Positions 1-7,310 of a DNA stretch of 64,000 nucleotides are shown piece after piece (the stretch's first letter is position 1; every line of letters starts with the position of its first letter). The DNA is from Bacteroidales bacterium (GTDB taxonomy: Bacteria; Bacteroidota; Bacteroidia; Bacteroidales; Tenuifilaceae). The notes under the pieces were generated by a model. It was not told the DNA's origin. It ran no database searches and was given only the letters and a program-made list of their open reading frames with translations. Where the stretch lies: the NCBI GenBank assembly GCA_020636845.1, contig JACJXD010000004.1, forward strand, positions 186,001-250,000, written 5' to 3'. A program made the position numbers and the translations under genes.

Positions 1-182
1 CGCTTGAGGAAAAACTTCCGGCTACCCAGTTCATGCGTATACATCGGTCGTACATTGTTAGCCTAAATAAAATAACCACCATCGAGCGAAGCCGTATTGT
101 TTTTGGCTCCACCTACATTCCAATAGCCGAAGGCTACAAGGATAAGTTTCAGGAGTTTTTGGATAAAAGGTTTCTAGGTTAA
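1..182 (+). CDS. LytTR-type DNA-binding regulator, C-terminal fragment
   Basis: The window opens inside this gene; it is read from base 3 to the TAA at 180-182, giving about 59 residues. The piece FMRIHRSYIVSLNKI followed by IPIAEGYKDKFQEFL is the typical end of a LytTR DNA-binding domain, the output domain of AlgR/AgrA-type response regulators. In Bacteroidota these are usually paired with a LytS-like membrane histidine kinase, which would lie upstream of the window. The receiver domain cannot be seen. The gene converges on, and overlaps by 9 bases, the acetyltransferase gene on the other strand. Confidence 0.85.
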   Translation, partial: LEEKLPATQFMRIHRSYIVSLNKITTIERSRIVFGSTYIPIAEGYKDKFQEFLDKRFLG

Positions 183-1031
183 CATTTTAACCATCTCAAA
201 CTGTTTTCCCCGAAGGGGAATACCATTGTTTTCCATTAATGCTGTTATTGAATAGCAGGAGATTTCAGAATTTATAAGTTTTATGCTGCTGTACCTGTTC
301 CTTTTCAACAATTCCTTTAGTATTGCCGTTGCAACACCTTGCCTTCTATTTGTTTTTTCAACAGCCAGTTGCGTAATATCACCTGTAGTTGGTTCAATAA
401 TTCCGTAACCCAACAGAGTATTTCCTCTTGTTGCCCCAATTACAACGAAATCGTCGGGTTTACGATATATCGATTCAAAAGAGTTCTGCCACGACGGAGC
501 ATAATCCCACCATTTTGAAACATTCTTTAAATCGCTTAAGGTTATTTCGCCAATTAAGCATTCCGAACGAAGATCCTCACTTTTTAAAGTCAAACTTGAC
601 ATTTGCTGGCTAAAATAGTTAAACTCCCTTGTAACCGAAAAACCCTGTTTGGCATATACCGACACGGCCGATTTGTTGTGTTGCAACACCTCAAGTAAAT
701 ATTGCGATATACCCGCTTTTACAAGCATTGGTATCGACTTTTCGAAAACTCTCGATGCCAAACCCTGTCCTCGGTACTCCTTTATGGTTCCGGTACCCGT
801 ATCATACGCTGTTTTTAACCCGTTAAAAGTTCCTATTCCGTTAAAGGTAAAACTAACCAGCGCATCATTATCGAATGCCCCAAACGATAGTTCCGGAACA
901 AATCCCCTGCGATGTAACATTCGTGCAAGTTCAGCCCTGTTAACTTGAATATCGTACTCGGAAAATGCACTCGAAAAGGCAGCATACAATTCGTCAAACT
1001 TTAATGTGCCAAGCGATCTATACTCTATCAT
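174..1031 (-). CDS. Tandem GNAT-family N-acetyltransferase
   Basis: This 285-residue protein contains two GNAT folds. The N-terminal one has an acetyl-CoA loop RGQGLA at residues 87-92 followed by a helix and the YAKQGF strand near 126-131. The second has QLAVEKTNRRQGVATAIL at roughly 218-237. The arrangement resembles single-chain double-GNAT enzymes (YjcF/mycothiol-synthase-like architecture), in which often only one half is catalytic. The substrate cannot be told from sequence. It sits alone, convergent with the LytTR gene and 40 bases downstream of the response regulator gene on the same strand, so co-transcription with the two-component genes is possible but not shown. Confidence 0.85.
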   Translation of the reverse strand: MIEYRSLGTLKFDELYAAFSSAFSEYDIQVNRAELARMLHRRGFVPELSFGAFDNDALVSFTFNGIGTFNGLKTAYDTGTGTIKEYRGQGLASRVFEKSIPMLVKAGISQYLLEVLQHNKSAVSVYAKQGFSVTREFNYFSQQMSSLTLKSEDLRSECLIGEITLSDLKNVSKWWDYAPSWQNSFESIYRKPDDFVVIGATRGNTLLGYGIIEPTTGDITQLAVEKTNRRQGVATAILKELLKRNRYSSIKLINSEISCYSITALMENNGIPLRGKQFEMVKMLT

Positions 1032-1071
1032 TTTTTATTTATGAATCCAATCGTCAACTTTGGTTTAAAAC

Positions 1072-1743
1072 TTACCACTCCACAATATTATTCTTAATGG
1101 CAAACTTTATCATCTCCACGGTGCTTTTAAAGTTATACTTCTGCATAATATTGTTTTTGTGCGTTTTAACGGTATAAACGCTTAAATTCAACTTCTCCGA
1201 AATTTCCGTATTGGTAAAACCCTCCACGTACAACTTTAAAATTTCCTTTTCCCTACCGGTAAGCTGAACCTTTTTTGACGTATCGCCGGTCTTTGCCTTC
1301 TTAACGCTGTTGACAAAACTTTTCATCACCACCTTCGAAATTGAAGGGCTGAAAAAATCTTCGCCTTTATAAATAACCCGAATCGCTTCCAGCAATAACT
1401 CCGTGGTAGAATCCTGTTTTGGTAAATACCCTTTTGCCCCAGCCTGTATGGCCCTTACAATGTACTCCTCATCGCTGAACATGGAAAGAATAAGCACCCT
1501 TACTGCCGGATAATTTTCGGTAATATGCTCGGTTAACTCTATCCCCGACATATCCGGCATGGATAAATCGGCAATTAACACATCGGGCGGATTTTTCGTT
1601 TTTATTATACTTAATGCCTTTTGCGCACTGCCAACCGAACCAATTAACTCTATATCGGGTTCCCCGGTAAGAATACTCTGAATGCCATCGCGCACAATTT
1701 GATGGTCGTCAACAATAAGCACTCTAATTATATCCATCTGCAT
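1072..1743 (-). CDS. NarL/FixJ-family response regulator
   Basis: A 223-residue two-domain response regulator. The receiver domain (about residues 6-122) has the acidic pair in VDDH (residues 11-14), the phospho-acceptor Asp59 in IADLSMPDMSG, a Ser in the LILSMF strand and Lys in YLPKQD. The LuxR-type helix-turn-helix occupies about 157-215 (LTGREKEILKLYVEGFTNTEI, then VYTVKTHKNNI). It starts 6 bases after the stop of the histidine kinase gene, so the two are co-transcribed and almost certainly form a cognate pair. The second Met (residue 3) is an equally possible start. Targets are not evident; the neighbouring ammonium transporter is on the same strand but is separated by a terminator. Confidence 0.93.
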   Translation of the reverse strand: MQMDIIRVLIVDDHQIVRDGIQSILTGEPDIELIGSVGSAQKALSIIKTKNPPDVLIADLSMPDMSGIELTEHITENYPAVRVLILSMFSDEEYIVRAIQAGAKGYLPKQDSTTELLLEAIRVIYKGEDFFSPSISKVVMKSFVNSVKKAKTGDTSKKVQLTGREKEILKLYVEGFTNTEISEKLNLSVYTVKTHKNNIMQKYNFKSTVEMIKFAIKNNIVEW

Positions 1744-1749
1744 ATCAAA

Positions 1750-3537
1750 TTATATCTGCTTTTTGGGCACCTTTAGCCTTATGGTTGTTCCGCCCATGTG
1801 CTCGGATTCAATATCAAGCGTTCCGTTTAGCAACCTGGCTCTCTCTTTCATGTTATAAATGCCGTTACATGGCGTACAATAATTTCCGCCATACTCAAAC
1901 CCTTTTCCGTTATCCTCAAGCACTAGTATTATATTGTCCTTATTTCCTATAAGTTGAAGTTGAATTTTACTGGCCCCAGAATGCTTAATGGCATTGTTTA
2001 TTCCCTCTTGGGCAATTCGGTATATATAAAATTTTATTTTCGAATCGCTGGTGTTATAGTCGCCATAAACCGAAAATTCTATATCGATATCGGTTGTTTT
2101 GGCTACCGAGTTACATAAACTTTGAAGGGCAATATCGATACCCGATTCGTTTAGAATATTTGGAGCCAGGTTGTTGGAAATTTGCCGAACTTCATCGATA
2201 GTTTTAATAAAACTCTCCTTAATATCCTTAATTCTATTACTAACCTCGTCGGGTTTTAACTTGCTGGTGCTTTCCATTTGCAACTTAATGGCCACCAACT
2301 TTTGTCCAAGCCCATCGTGCAATTCTCTTGATATACGTTGACGTTCCAACTCCTGCCCGTCGTATAACGCCGACATTCGCTTTAGCCTTTCGTCCTTCAA
2401 CTGCTGGGTCATGGTATTAAAAGCATCGGTAAGTAACCCTATTTCGTCGTGCGATGTCGATTTAAGATTTACGTCTAACGCACCCTCCCCAATTTGCTGA
2501 ACGGCGTTTTTAAGCCGAACTATAGGACTTGTAATTGTTCGAGAAATAAAATGGGACAACGAAAACAAAAAAATACAAATTATAAGCGACAGAAATACTA
2601 TATCGTTACGAATGGATACAATTGGAATCATTGCCTCGTCGTAATCAATTTCTGCTACAATTGCCCAGTTTAACCCGGGAACAGAAAGCCTGTCGTACGA
2701 ACTTAAACAAGCAATAGTCCGGTAATCGTCTATCAGCGAAGAACCGTACTTATCCTTAAAAGCATTCTTCACGCTTTGTGTTGTTACGGAAACGTTTAAA
2801 ACGGAATTTGGTATAAAACGCGAATTGCTCCGCATAAAAAAGTCGTTACCAACTAGGTAAACTTCACCCGATTTTCCCAATCCATTTTGAGGATTTTTAT
2901 CCTCAAGCATAATCTTATTAATATCCGATAAAGGTATTCGAAGCGCCAAAACAGCATTGCAACCTTTATATGCAATTCCTTTGCCTACAAAACATGCCAA
3001 TTCCTTATTCTTATCTGTATGCTTTTTAAAATCTACAATTACAGGATTACCGCTATATGCTGTTTCATCCCAAAGCGATTTTAACTGAATATAAGTAGTG
3101 GTATCGGGTTGAATGTGCTTAATGGAATCGTTTTGAAAAGTAAATATCTGCAAAAAATCTTCCTGTGGCTCAACTATCAAGTATATCTGGTTGTTTCCAA
3201 GCAACGGAAAGTTTATCCTTTGAACAATCGACTTGTAATACGATGCAATATTTCCAGCATCATTATTTAATATCCTTTTGCTTTTGCATAGGTTTATGGC
3301 TAAACTTTTTAGGTAATCGTTTTCCGCCATAACCTTTACGGTATTAATGCGTTCGTTAAAGAAAATTTCTACCTGTTCCTTTTTAATAACTCTAATGGAA
3401 GTAAGTTGGTCTAGCGTGCGTTTTAACAACGCATCTTTAGCATTAAAGTAAGAGTAAACACCAATTATCGAAAGCGACGAAACGCCCACAATAAAAAACA
3501 GAATCATCAGCCTTCGGTTTATGGATTTTCTGAACAT
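1750..3537 (-). CDS. Membrane sensor histidine kinase, NarX/LiaS class
   Basis: Predicted product 595 residues. A first membrane segment (LMILFFIVGVSSLSIIGVYS) is followed by about 285 residues of extracytoplasmic sensor of probable Cache type, a second membrane segment (DIVFLSLIICIFLFSLSHFI), and a HAMP domain beginning ITSPIVRLKNAVQQIGEG. Then come the HisKA_3 dimerisation box with the phosphorylated His in ERQRISRELHDGLGQKL, and an HATPase with NNAIKHSG, DNGKGF and GGTTIRL. The reading frame is open to 3594, but that longer start lies inside the terminator hairpin of the upstream gene, so ATG 3537 is preferred. It is co-transcribed with the response regulator downstream. The ligand is unknown. 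Confidence 0.92.
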   Translation of the reverse strand: MFRKSINRRLMILFFIVGVSSLSIIGVYSYFNAKDALLKRTLDQLTSIRVIKKEQVEIFFNERINTVKVMAENDYLKSLAINLCKSKRILNNDAGNIASYYKSIVQRINFPLLGNNQIYLIVEPQEDFLQIFTFQNDSIKHIQPDTTTYIQLKSLWDETAYSGNPVIVDFKKHTDKNKELACFVGKGIAYKGCNAVLALRIPLSDINKIMLEDKNPQNGLGKSGEVYLVGNDFFMRSNSRFIPNSVLNVSVTTQSVKNAFKDKYGSSLIDDYRTIACLSSYDRLSVPGLNWAIVAEIDYDEAMIPIVSIRNDIVFLSLIICIFLFSLSHFISRTITSPIVRLKNAVQQIGEGALDVNLKSTSHDEIGLLTDAFNTMTQQLKDERLKRMSALYDGQELERQRISRELHDGLGQKLVAIKLQMESTSKLKPDEVSNRIKDIKESFIKTIDEVRQISNNLAPNILNESGIDIALQSLCNSVAKTTDIDIEFSVYGDYNTSDSKIKFYIYRIAQEGINNAIKHSGASKIQLQLIGNKDNIILVLEDNGKGFEYGGNYCTPCNGIYNMKERARLLNGTLDIESEHMGGTTIRLKVPKKQI

Positions 3538-3581
3538 GGTCGGTAAATTGGTATTACAAAATAACAAATATAATTTAAAAC

Positions 3582-3608
3582 AGAAAAGGCTCAAATTGAG
3601 CCTTTTCT
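3582..3608 (-). terminator. Intrinsic terminator of the ammonium transporter operon
   Basis: Perfect inverted repeat with 13-base arms (AGAAAAGGCTCAA and its complement) around a single central base. It lies 26 bases past the transporter stop on the minus strand, with a U-rich arm and an AT-rich tail. It separates the transporter operon from the two-component operon and rules out the longest start of the kinase gene. Confidence 0.85.
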
Positions 3609-3633
3609 ACATAAATATAAACACCTATAAAAC

Positions 3634-4884
3634 TTATAACGCACCTTCGTCATAAGCTCTTTCACCAAGTAACGAGTTGTCTAACCCGTCTTTTTCTTCT
3701 TCCTCCGAAACTCTAACCGGAGTAATTAAATTAATTATGATTAACATGAGGTAGGTAAAGCCAAAAGCATAAGCAGCAGCAGCAACTACAGCAACTACTT
3801 CTTTAAAGAAGAAACTTCCCGAACCAAAAATTAAACCATCGGCTCCGGAAGCATTAATAGCCTTCGATGCAAACACACCAAGTAAAATGGTACCAAGAAC
3901 ACCGCCAATACCGTGAACGCCCCATACATCAAGAGCATCGTCCCACTGCATTTTGTTCTTGAAACGAACAGCTAGGTAACAAACTAATCCGGCAGCAATA
4001 CCAATAAGAGGCGAAGCCCAAATAGGAACAAAACCGGCACAAGGAGTAATTGTGGCCAAACCTGCAATAGAACCGGTTAAAAGACCAACAAATTTCGGTT
4101 TCTTTTCGCGTGACCATTCAACAACTAACCAAGCGATGGTTGCAAACGAGGCAGCAATATCGGTATTGATAAATGCCAACGAAGTAATTTTATCTACAGC
4201 AACTTCACTACCGGCATTAAAACCGTACCATCCAAACCAAAGTAAACCGCTACCAATAGCAACTAAAGGAATACTGTTTGGTGTAGAATTTTTATCGACA
4301 CGGGCTCCCACATACAAAACTGATGCAAGGGCTGCAAATCCGGCCGTTGCGTGAACAACAATACCTCCTGCAAAGTCGATAACACCCCAATGAGCAAGTA
4401 AACCACCACCCCAAATCATGTGAACAAACGGGTAGTAAACCAATATTTGCCAGAAAGTTAAGAAAATCATGTATGCCTTAAAGGTTACCCTATTTGCAAA
4501 AGCACCGGTAATAAGAGCAGGAGTAATAATGGCAAACATCATTTGGTAAGCAATAAATACAAACTCTGGAATTTTTCCGTTGCCTGCCCAAAGCGTATCG
4601 ATGCTAATACCAGAAAGAAACGCCTTGTCGAAGTTTCCAATAATTCCACCATCGCCACCGCTAAAGCATAGCGAATAGCCAAATAAAACCCAAAGAACTG
4701 TCGTCCAACCTAAGGAAACAAAACTTTGGATCATAATTCCCAAGATGTTACGTTTAGTAGCTAACCCGCCATAAAACATGGCCAAACCGGGGGTCATAAG
4801 CATAACCAAACTGGTTGCCACAAGCATAAACCCAGTCGATCCGGTTTCGAGTACAGAACCCTGTAATAAAATTGTACTTAACAT
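3634..4884 (-). CDS. amt: Ammonium transporter (Amt family)
   Basis: A 416-residue polytopic protein with the features of Amt/MEP/Rh channels: GLAMFYGGLATKRNIL in the first helices, the pore region SLGWTTVLWVLFGYSLCFSGGD, and HMIWGGGLLAHWGVIDFAGG with the first pore histidine region in VVHATAGFAAL. The second conserved histidine is in DDALDVWGVHGIGGVLGT near residue 320. It conducts ammonium/ammonia across the inner membrane. Unusually, no P-II (glnK) gene is adjacent; instead it lies 25 bases after an outer-membrane barrel gene. Transcription probably begins at the promoter near 5706-5736 and ends at the hairpin at 3582-3608. Confidence 0.97.
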   Translation of the reverse strand: MLSTILLQGSVLETGSTGFMLVATSLVMLMTPGLAMFYGGLATKRNILGIMIQSFVSLGWTTVLWVLFGYSLCFSGGDGGIIGNFDKAFLSGISIDTLWAGNGKIPEFVFIAYQMMFAIITPALITGAFANRVTFKAYMIFLTFWQILVYYPFVHMIWGGGLLAHWGVIDFAGGIVVHATAGFAALASVLYVGARVDKNSTPNSIPLVAIGSGLLWFGWYGFNAGSEVAVDKITSLAFINTDIAASFATIAWLVVEWSREKKPKFVGLLTGSIAGLATITPCAGFVPIWASPLIGIAAGLVCYLAVRFKNKMQWDDALDVWGVHGIGGVLGTILLGVFASKAINASGADGLIFGSGSFFFKEVVAVVAAAAYAFGFTYLMLIIINLITPVRVSEEEEKDGLDNSLLGERAYDEGAL

Positions 4885-4909
4885 GCTATTTGATTATTAA
4901 AGTGTGTAA

Positions 4910-5677
4910 TTAAAATGACATTCCAAATACAAAGAATATGTTCTCCGCTTCAGGGTTTGTAATAACTGATGCCTGAACGGGAAGTTTAAAACTATCGGAT
5001 ATCTTAATCGATTTTGAGACCTTAACTCCAAGGTTAATTACCCCTGCCGAACTGTTTCCATAAAAACCAAGTTCTCCCTTATCGGTATCGGGGTTATCGA
5101 GTGTGGCTCCAATAAAAGCGTTAAAATCCACCCCTTTTACGTTAGCCTTATAGCCCAACTCAACATACTTACTCATGAATAAGTCACCATTTGCCTTACG
5201 GGCATCGTTTCCGTAAACGTTCATAGCAAAAAGTAAGGTAAAAGGAATCTTATCGGTTCCGTTAAAACTGATTGCACCTTCGAAAACATGACTGGTACTA
5301 TCCTTGTCATAGTTAAAGTAATGGCTGCGCTCGCCAGAATCGTAAAGACCAGGAAAAAAATAATCGGTAACCGTTAAGCTAAGCACACTATTATAAGTAT
5401 AGGTTAAATACAAGTCTGCCTCCTGATTCGAAGTTGCCGAAAACGTGTAAGCACCCCACGCGCCAACGGTTAAAGCGTGCTTAGAATCGCTTGTTGCCAT
5501 ATCGTACTTCATCCACGGCTGTAAGCTGGGGCTGTTACCTCCGCAATTAACCCCACGCCAAATGTACCTGCTCATAAGGTCTGCGCCAAAAGTCAGCGGA
5601 GATTCATCCTGCGCAAACCCCTGAGTTGCTATTCCGAGTAAAATTATTGCAAATAAAATACTTGCTCGCTTTATCAT
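4910..5677 (-). CDS. Outer-membrane beta-barrel protein, TorF/Gcw_chp-like porin
   Basis: 255 residues with an N-terminal signal peptide (MIKRASILFAIILLGIATQGFA, cleavage near residue 22) and a C-terminal Phe in FFVFGMSF, as in outer-membrane barrels. The start of the mature protein, TFGADLMSRYIWRGVNCGG, resembles the SDYVFRGIS opening of the TorF/Gcw_chp putative porin family. Alternating beta-strand patterns run throughout. It is the first gene of a two-gene operon with the ammonium transporter, so it may provide outer-membrane passage for ammonium or another small nitrogen compound; that role is inferred from position only. Confidence 0.75.
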   Translation of the reverse strand: MIKRASILFAIILLGIATQGFAQDESPLTFGADLMSRYIWRGVNCGGNSPSLQPWMKYDMATSDSKHALTVGAWGAYTFSATSNQEADLYLTYTYNSVLSLTVTDYFFPGLYDSGERSHYFNYDKDSTSHVFEGAISFNGTDKIPFTLLFAMNVYGNDARKANGDLFMSKYVELGYKANVKGVDFNAFIGATLDNPDTDKGELGFYGNSSAGVINLGVKVSKSIKISDSFKLPVQASVITNPEAENIFFVFGMSF

Positions 5678-5705
5678 AGATTTGGTTTTATATGGTTAGT
5701 CTCAG

Positions 5706-5736
5706 CAAATGTATCTGCTGTGCTACACCCTATCAA
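5706..5736 (-). promoter_or_regulatory. Promoter for the porin-amt operon
   Basis: On the minus strand TTG (5736-5734) is followed after 20 bases by TACATTTG (5713-5706), an exact match to the Bacteroidota TAnnTTTG -7 element. The predicted start of transcription is about 20-25 bases before the porin start codon at 5677. Confidence 0.6.
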
Positions 5737-6534
5737 TAGAACTTTGAATGAATTTAACTAATACTAAGTAGTAGATGTAAATTCCAAAAGATCGCTGTCC
5801 TTTGTTGCAGTCATCTACCATGTTGGGGCTATTAAGCAGTTTGGCATGAACCGTGCACAAAAAAATGAAGAAACGTTAGCATTTGTTCCGAGCTCCTGTT
5901 TCTTTACCATTGCTTGCGGAAACAAAAAACAGACAACAAGAAAAGAAGTGCGCTAACATGTGTTAGTTCGTAACAAATTTGTGCTTTTTATGAATAATTG
6001 CTATCACGCAGAGGCTAATGTAGAGCCTATCAGGACTCCAAATTTTGCCTAATTAATATAGTATAATAAGTTAAATAACGCCATCGTGAAACTGATTCCT
6101 CCCCAAAAAGCACTTCCTACTAAATGTATCAAATTAAAAAAACGAGATGGCGAAGCAAAACAGATCCTTATTGCTATGTACGAAAACAAAAATATATCAA
6201 TAAAAACAATTCCAAAGAATATTAGTGTTGTAACAAATGGCAATAACAAACACGGTTCCAATATCGACACTAGCAAACGTTGTAAAAAATATGTTCGTCA
6301 ATAAAAGTATTCTTTCCCCTAAAAGGTTAAAAATACCTAAAGAATACACAATAAAATTGTCCATTGTACCCCCAGTTCGTTCTCGATTAATTAAATAAAT
6401 TACAACATTTTATTTATAAAGGCAATGCTTTCTTTTAGCAAAAGAAAAAATGCTGGTTCTGTTTTGTATTTAGTTTTTTTTTCTACTTTTATTTAACCAA
6501 TTATACTATCTCTGTAAATTAAATTTATACAAAT
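5737..6534. other. Gene-poor intergenic region between the amt operon and the PorT-like gene
   Basis: About 800 bases with no convincing intact gene. Besides the possible broken membrane gene at 6049-6364 it holds short palindromes: CTAACATGTGTTAG near 5953-5966, an ACAAATTTGT palindrome near 5974-5983, and an imperfect stem AGGCT/AGCCT near 6012-6028. None could be tied to a known element. The last 130 bases are very AT-rich; a near-match -7 box TATCTCTG at 6507-6514 could serve the PorT-like gene. Confidence 0.5.
6049..6364 (-). pseudogene. Possible frameshifted small membrane protein gene
   Basis: Two overlapping minus-strand frames together could encode one hydrophobic protein of roughly 105 residues. 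From ATG 6364 the first frame reads MDNFIVYSLGIFNLLGERIL and runs to a stop at 6197-6199. The second frame has no ATG, only a TTG at 6276, and carries two membrane segments (LIFFGIVFIDIFLFSYIAI, then WGGISFTMALFNLLYYIN), ending at 6049. A one-base change near 6230-6250 would join them. AT-rich DNA readily yields hydrophobic open frames, so this may be chance. No family was recognised. Confidence 0.3.
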
Positions 6535-7269
6535 ATGAAAAATACAAAATTCGTGTTTACTTTTTTCTTTTCGTTTCTGTTCCTTCTGCATATAACAAAC
6601 TCAGTGTTGGCCCAAGAGGAGTCAGAAAAAAAGATAAGTTATGGCATTAAGGTTGGAACAACATTGAGTAACTTTTCATCGGAACAACCCCACAACAATT
6701 ACAAACCGGGGTTAATAGCGGGTTGTTTTATTACGTATAAACTATCGAGTAACATTGCCCTTCAGATGGAGCCATCGTACATGCAACAAGGTGGTAATTT
6801 GATAAAAATATTTGACCCCGCTGTACTCTCAATTCCTGATTATCCTTTTGCTTTGGAAATTGAAGATCAAAAGATATTATTTCACAACATCGACATACCC
6901 TTACTGTTTAAATACGACAAAATTATTGGAGGTCTTAAGGTTTTCGCTGTAGTAGGACCTAGTTTAGGCATTAATATTCACACCACTGCAAAAACTGATG
7001 TATCCGCAAGATCGAAAGATATTATTCCCGTGTACTACGATTTTTATAAAGAAGAAAATATTACAAGCAATATCAATCTTTTACAATATGGAGTTACAGG
7101 CGGTTTAGGATTTGAAACTCGGATTAGAAATCTACCCTTGATTTTTGATGTTAGATATAGATATAGTTTAAACAAAACTTATGAAGGCTACAGCTATTTG
7201 GGGATACATCAAATTCAAGGCGATTTAAGTTCTAACACCATTTATATTACTTTAGGAATTGGTTTTTAA
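6535..7269 (+). CDS. PorT-family outer-membrane beta-barrel protein
   Basis: 244 residues with a signal peptide (about residues 1-26, ending NSVLAQ) and a mature part opening KKISYGIKVGTTLSNFS, the usual start of OMP_b-brl_2/PorT-like barrels. Strand-like alternation continues (YKPGLIAGCFITYKLSSNIALQ) to a terminal barrel strand TIYITLGIGF ending in Phe. It lies 41 bases upstream of a lipoprotein gene on the same strand and probably shares its transcript, which ends at the hairpin at 9068-9107. Family members are general outer-membrane barrels; only some act in type IX secretion, and no specific role can be assigned here. Confidence 0.85.
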   Translation: MKNTKFVFTFFFSFLFLLHITNSVLAQEESEKKISYGIKVGTTLSNFSSEQPHNNYKPGLIAGCFITYKLSSNIALQMEPSYMQQGGNLIKIFDPAVLSIPDYPFALEIEDQKILFHNIDIPLLFKYDKIIGGLKVFAVVGPSLGINIHTTAKTDVSARSKDIIPVYYDFYKEENITSNINLLQYGVTGGLGFETRIRNLPLIFDVRYRYSLNKTYEGYSYLGIHQIQGDLSSNTIYITLGIGF

Positions 7270-7310
7270 GTACAAAATAGAATTAAGTGTTTAATTAAAT
7301 CTAAATAATT

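Noticed and set aside
3538..3594. Longer N-terminus for the histidine kinase
   Set aside because: The extra codons run through the terminator hairpin of the amt operon and are not membrane-signal-like; ATG 3537 gives a normal kinase start.
5953..5966. Short palindrome CTAACATGTGTTAG in the gap upstream of amt
   Set aside because: A single short inverted repeat far from any start codon; expected by chance in a region this long.
6086..6304. Plus-strand open frame of 72 codons in the 5.7-6.5 kb gap
   Set aside because: It lies opposite the hydrophobic minus-strand frames and reads as a lysine/isoleucine-rich shadow with no family resemblance.
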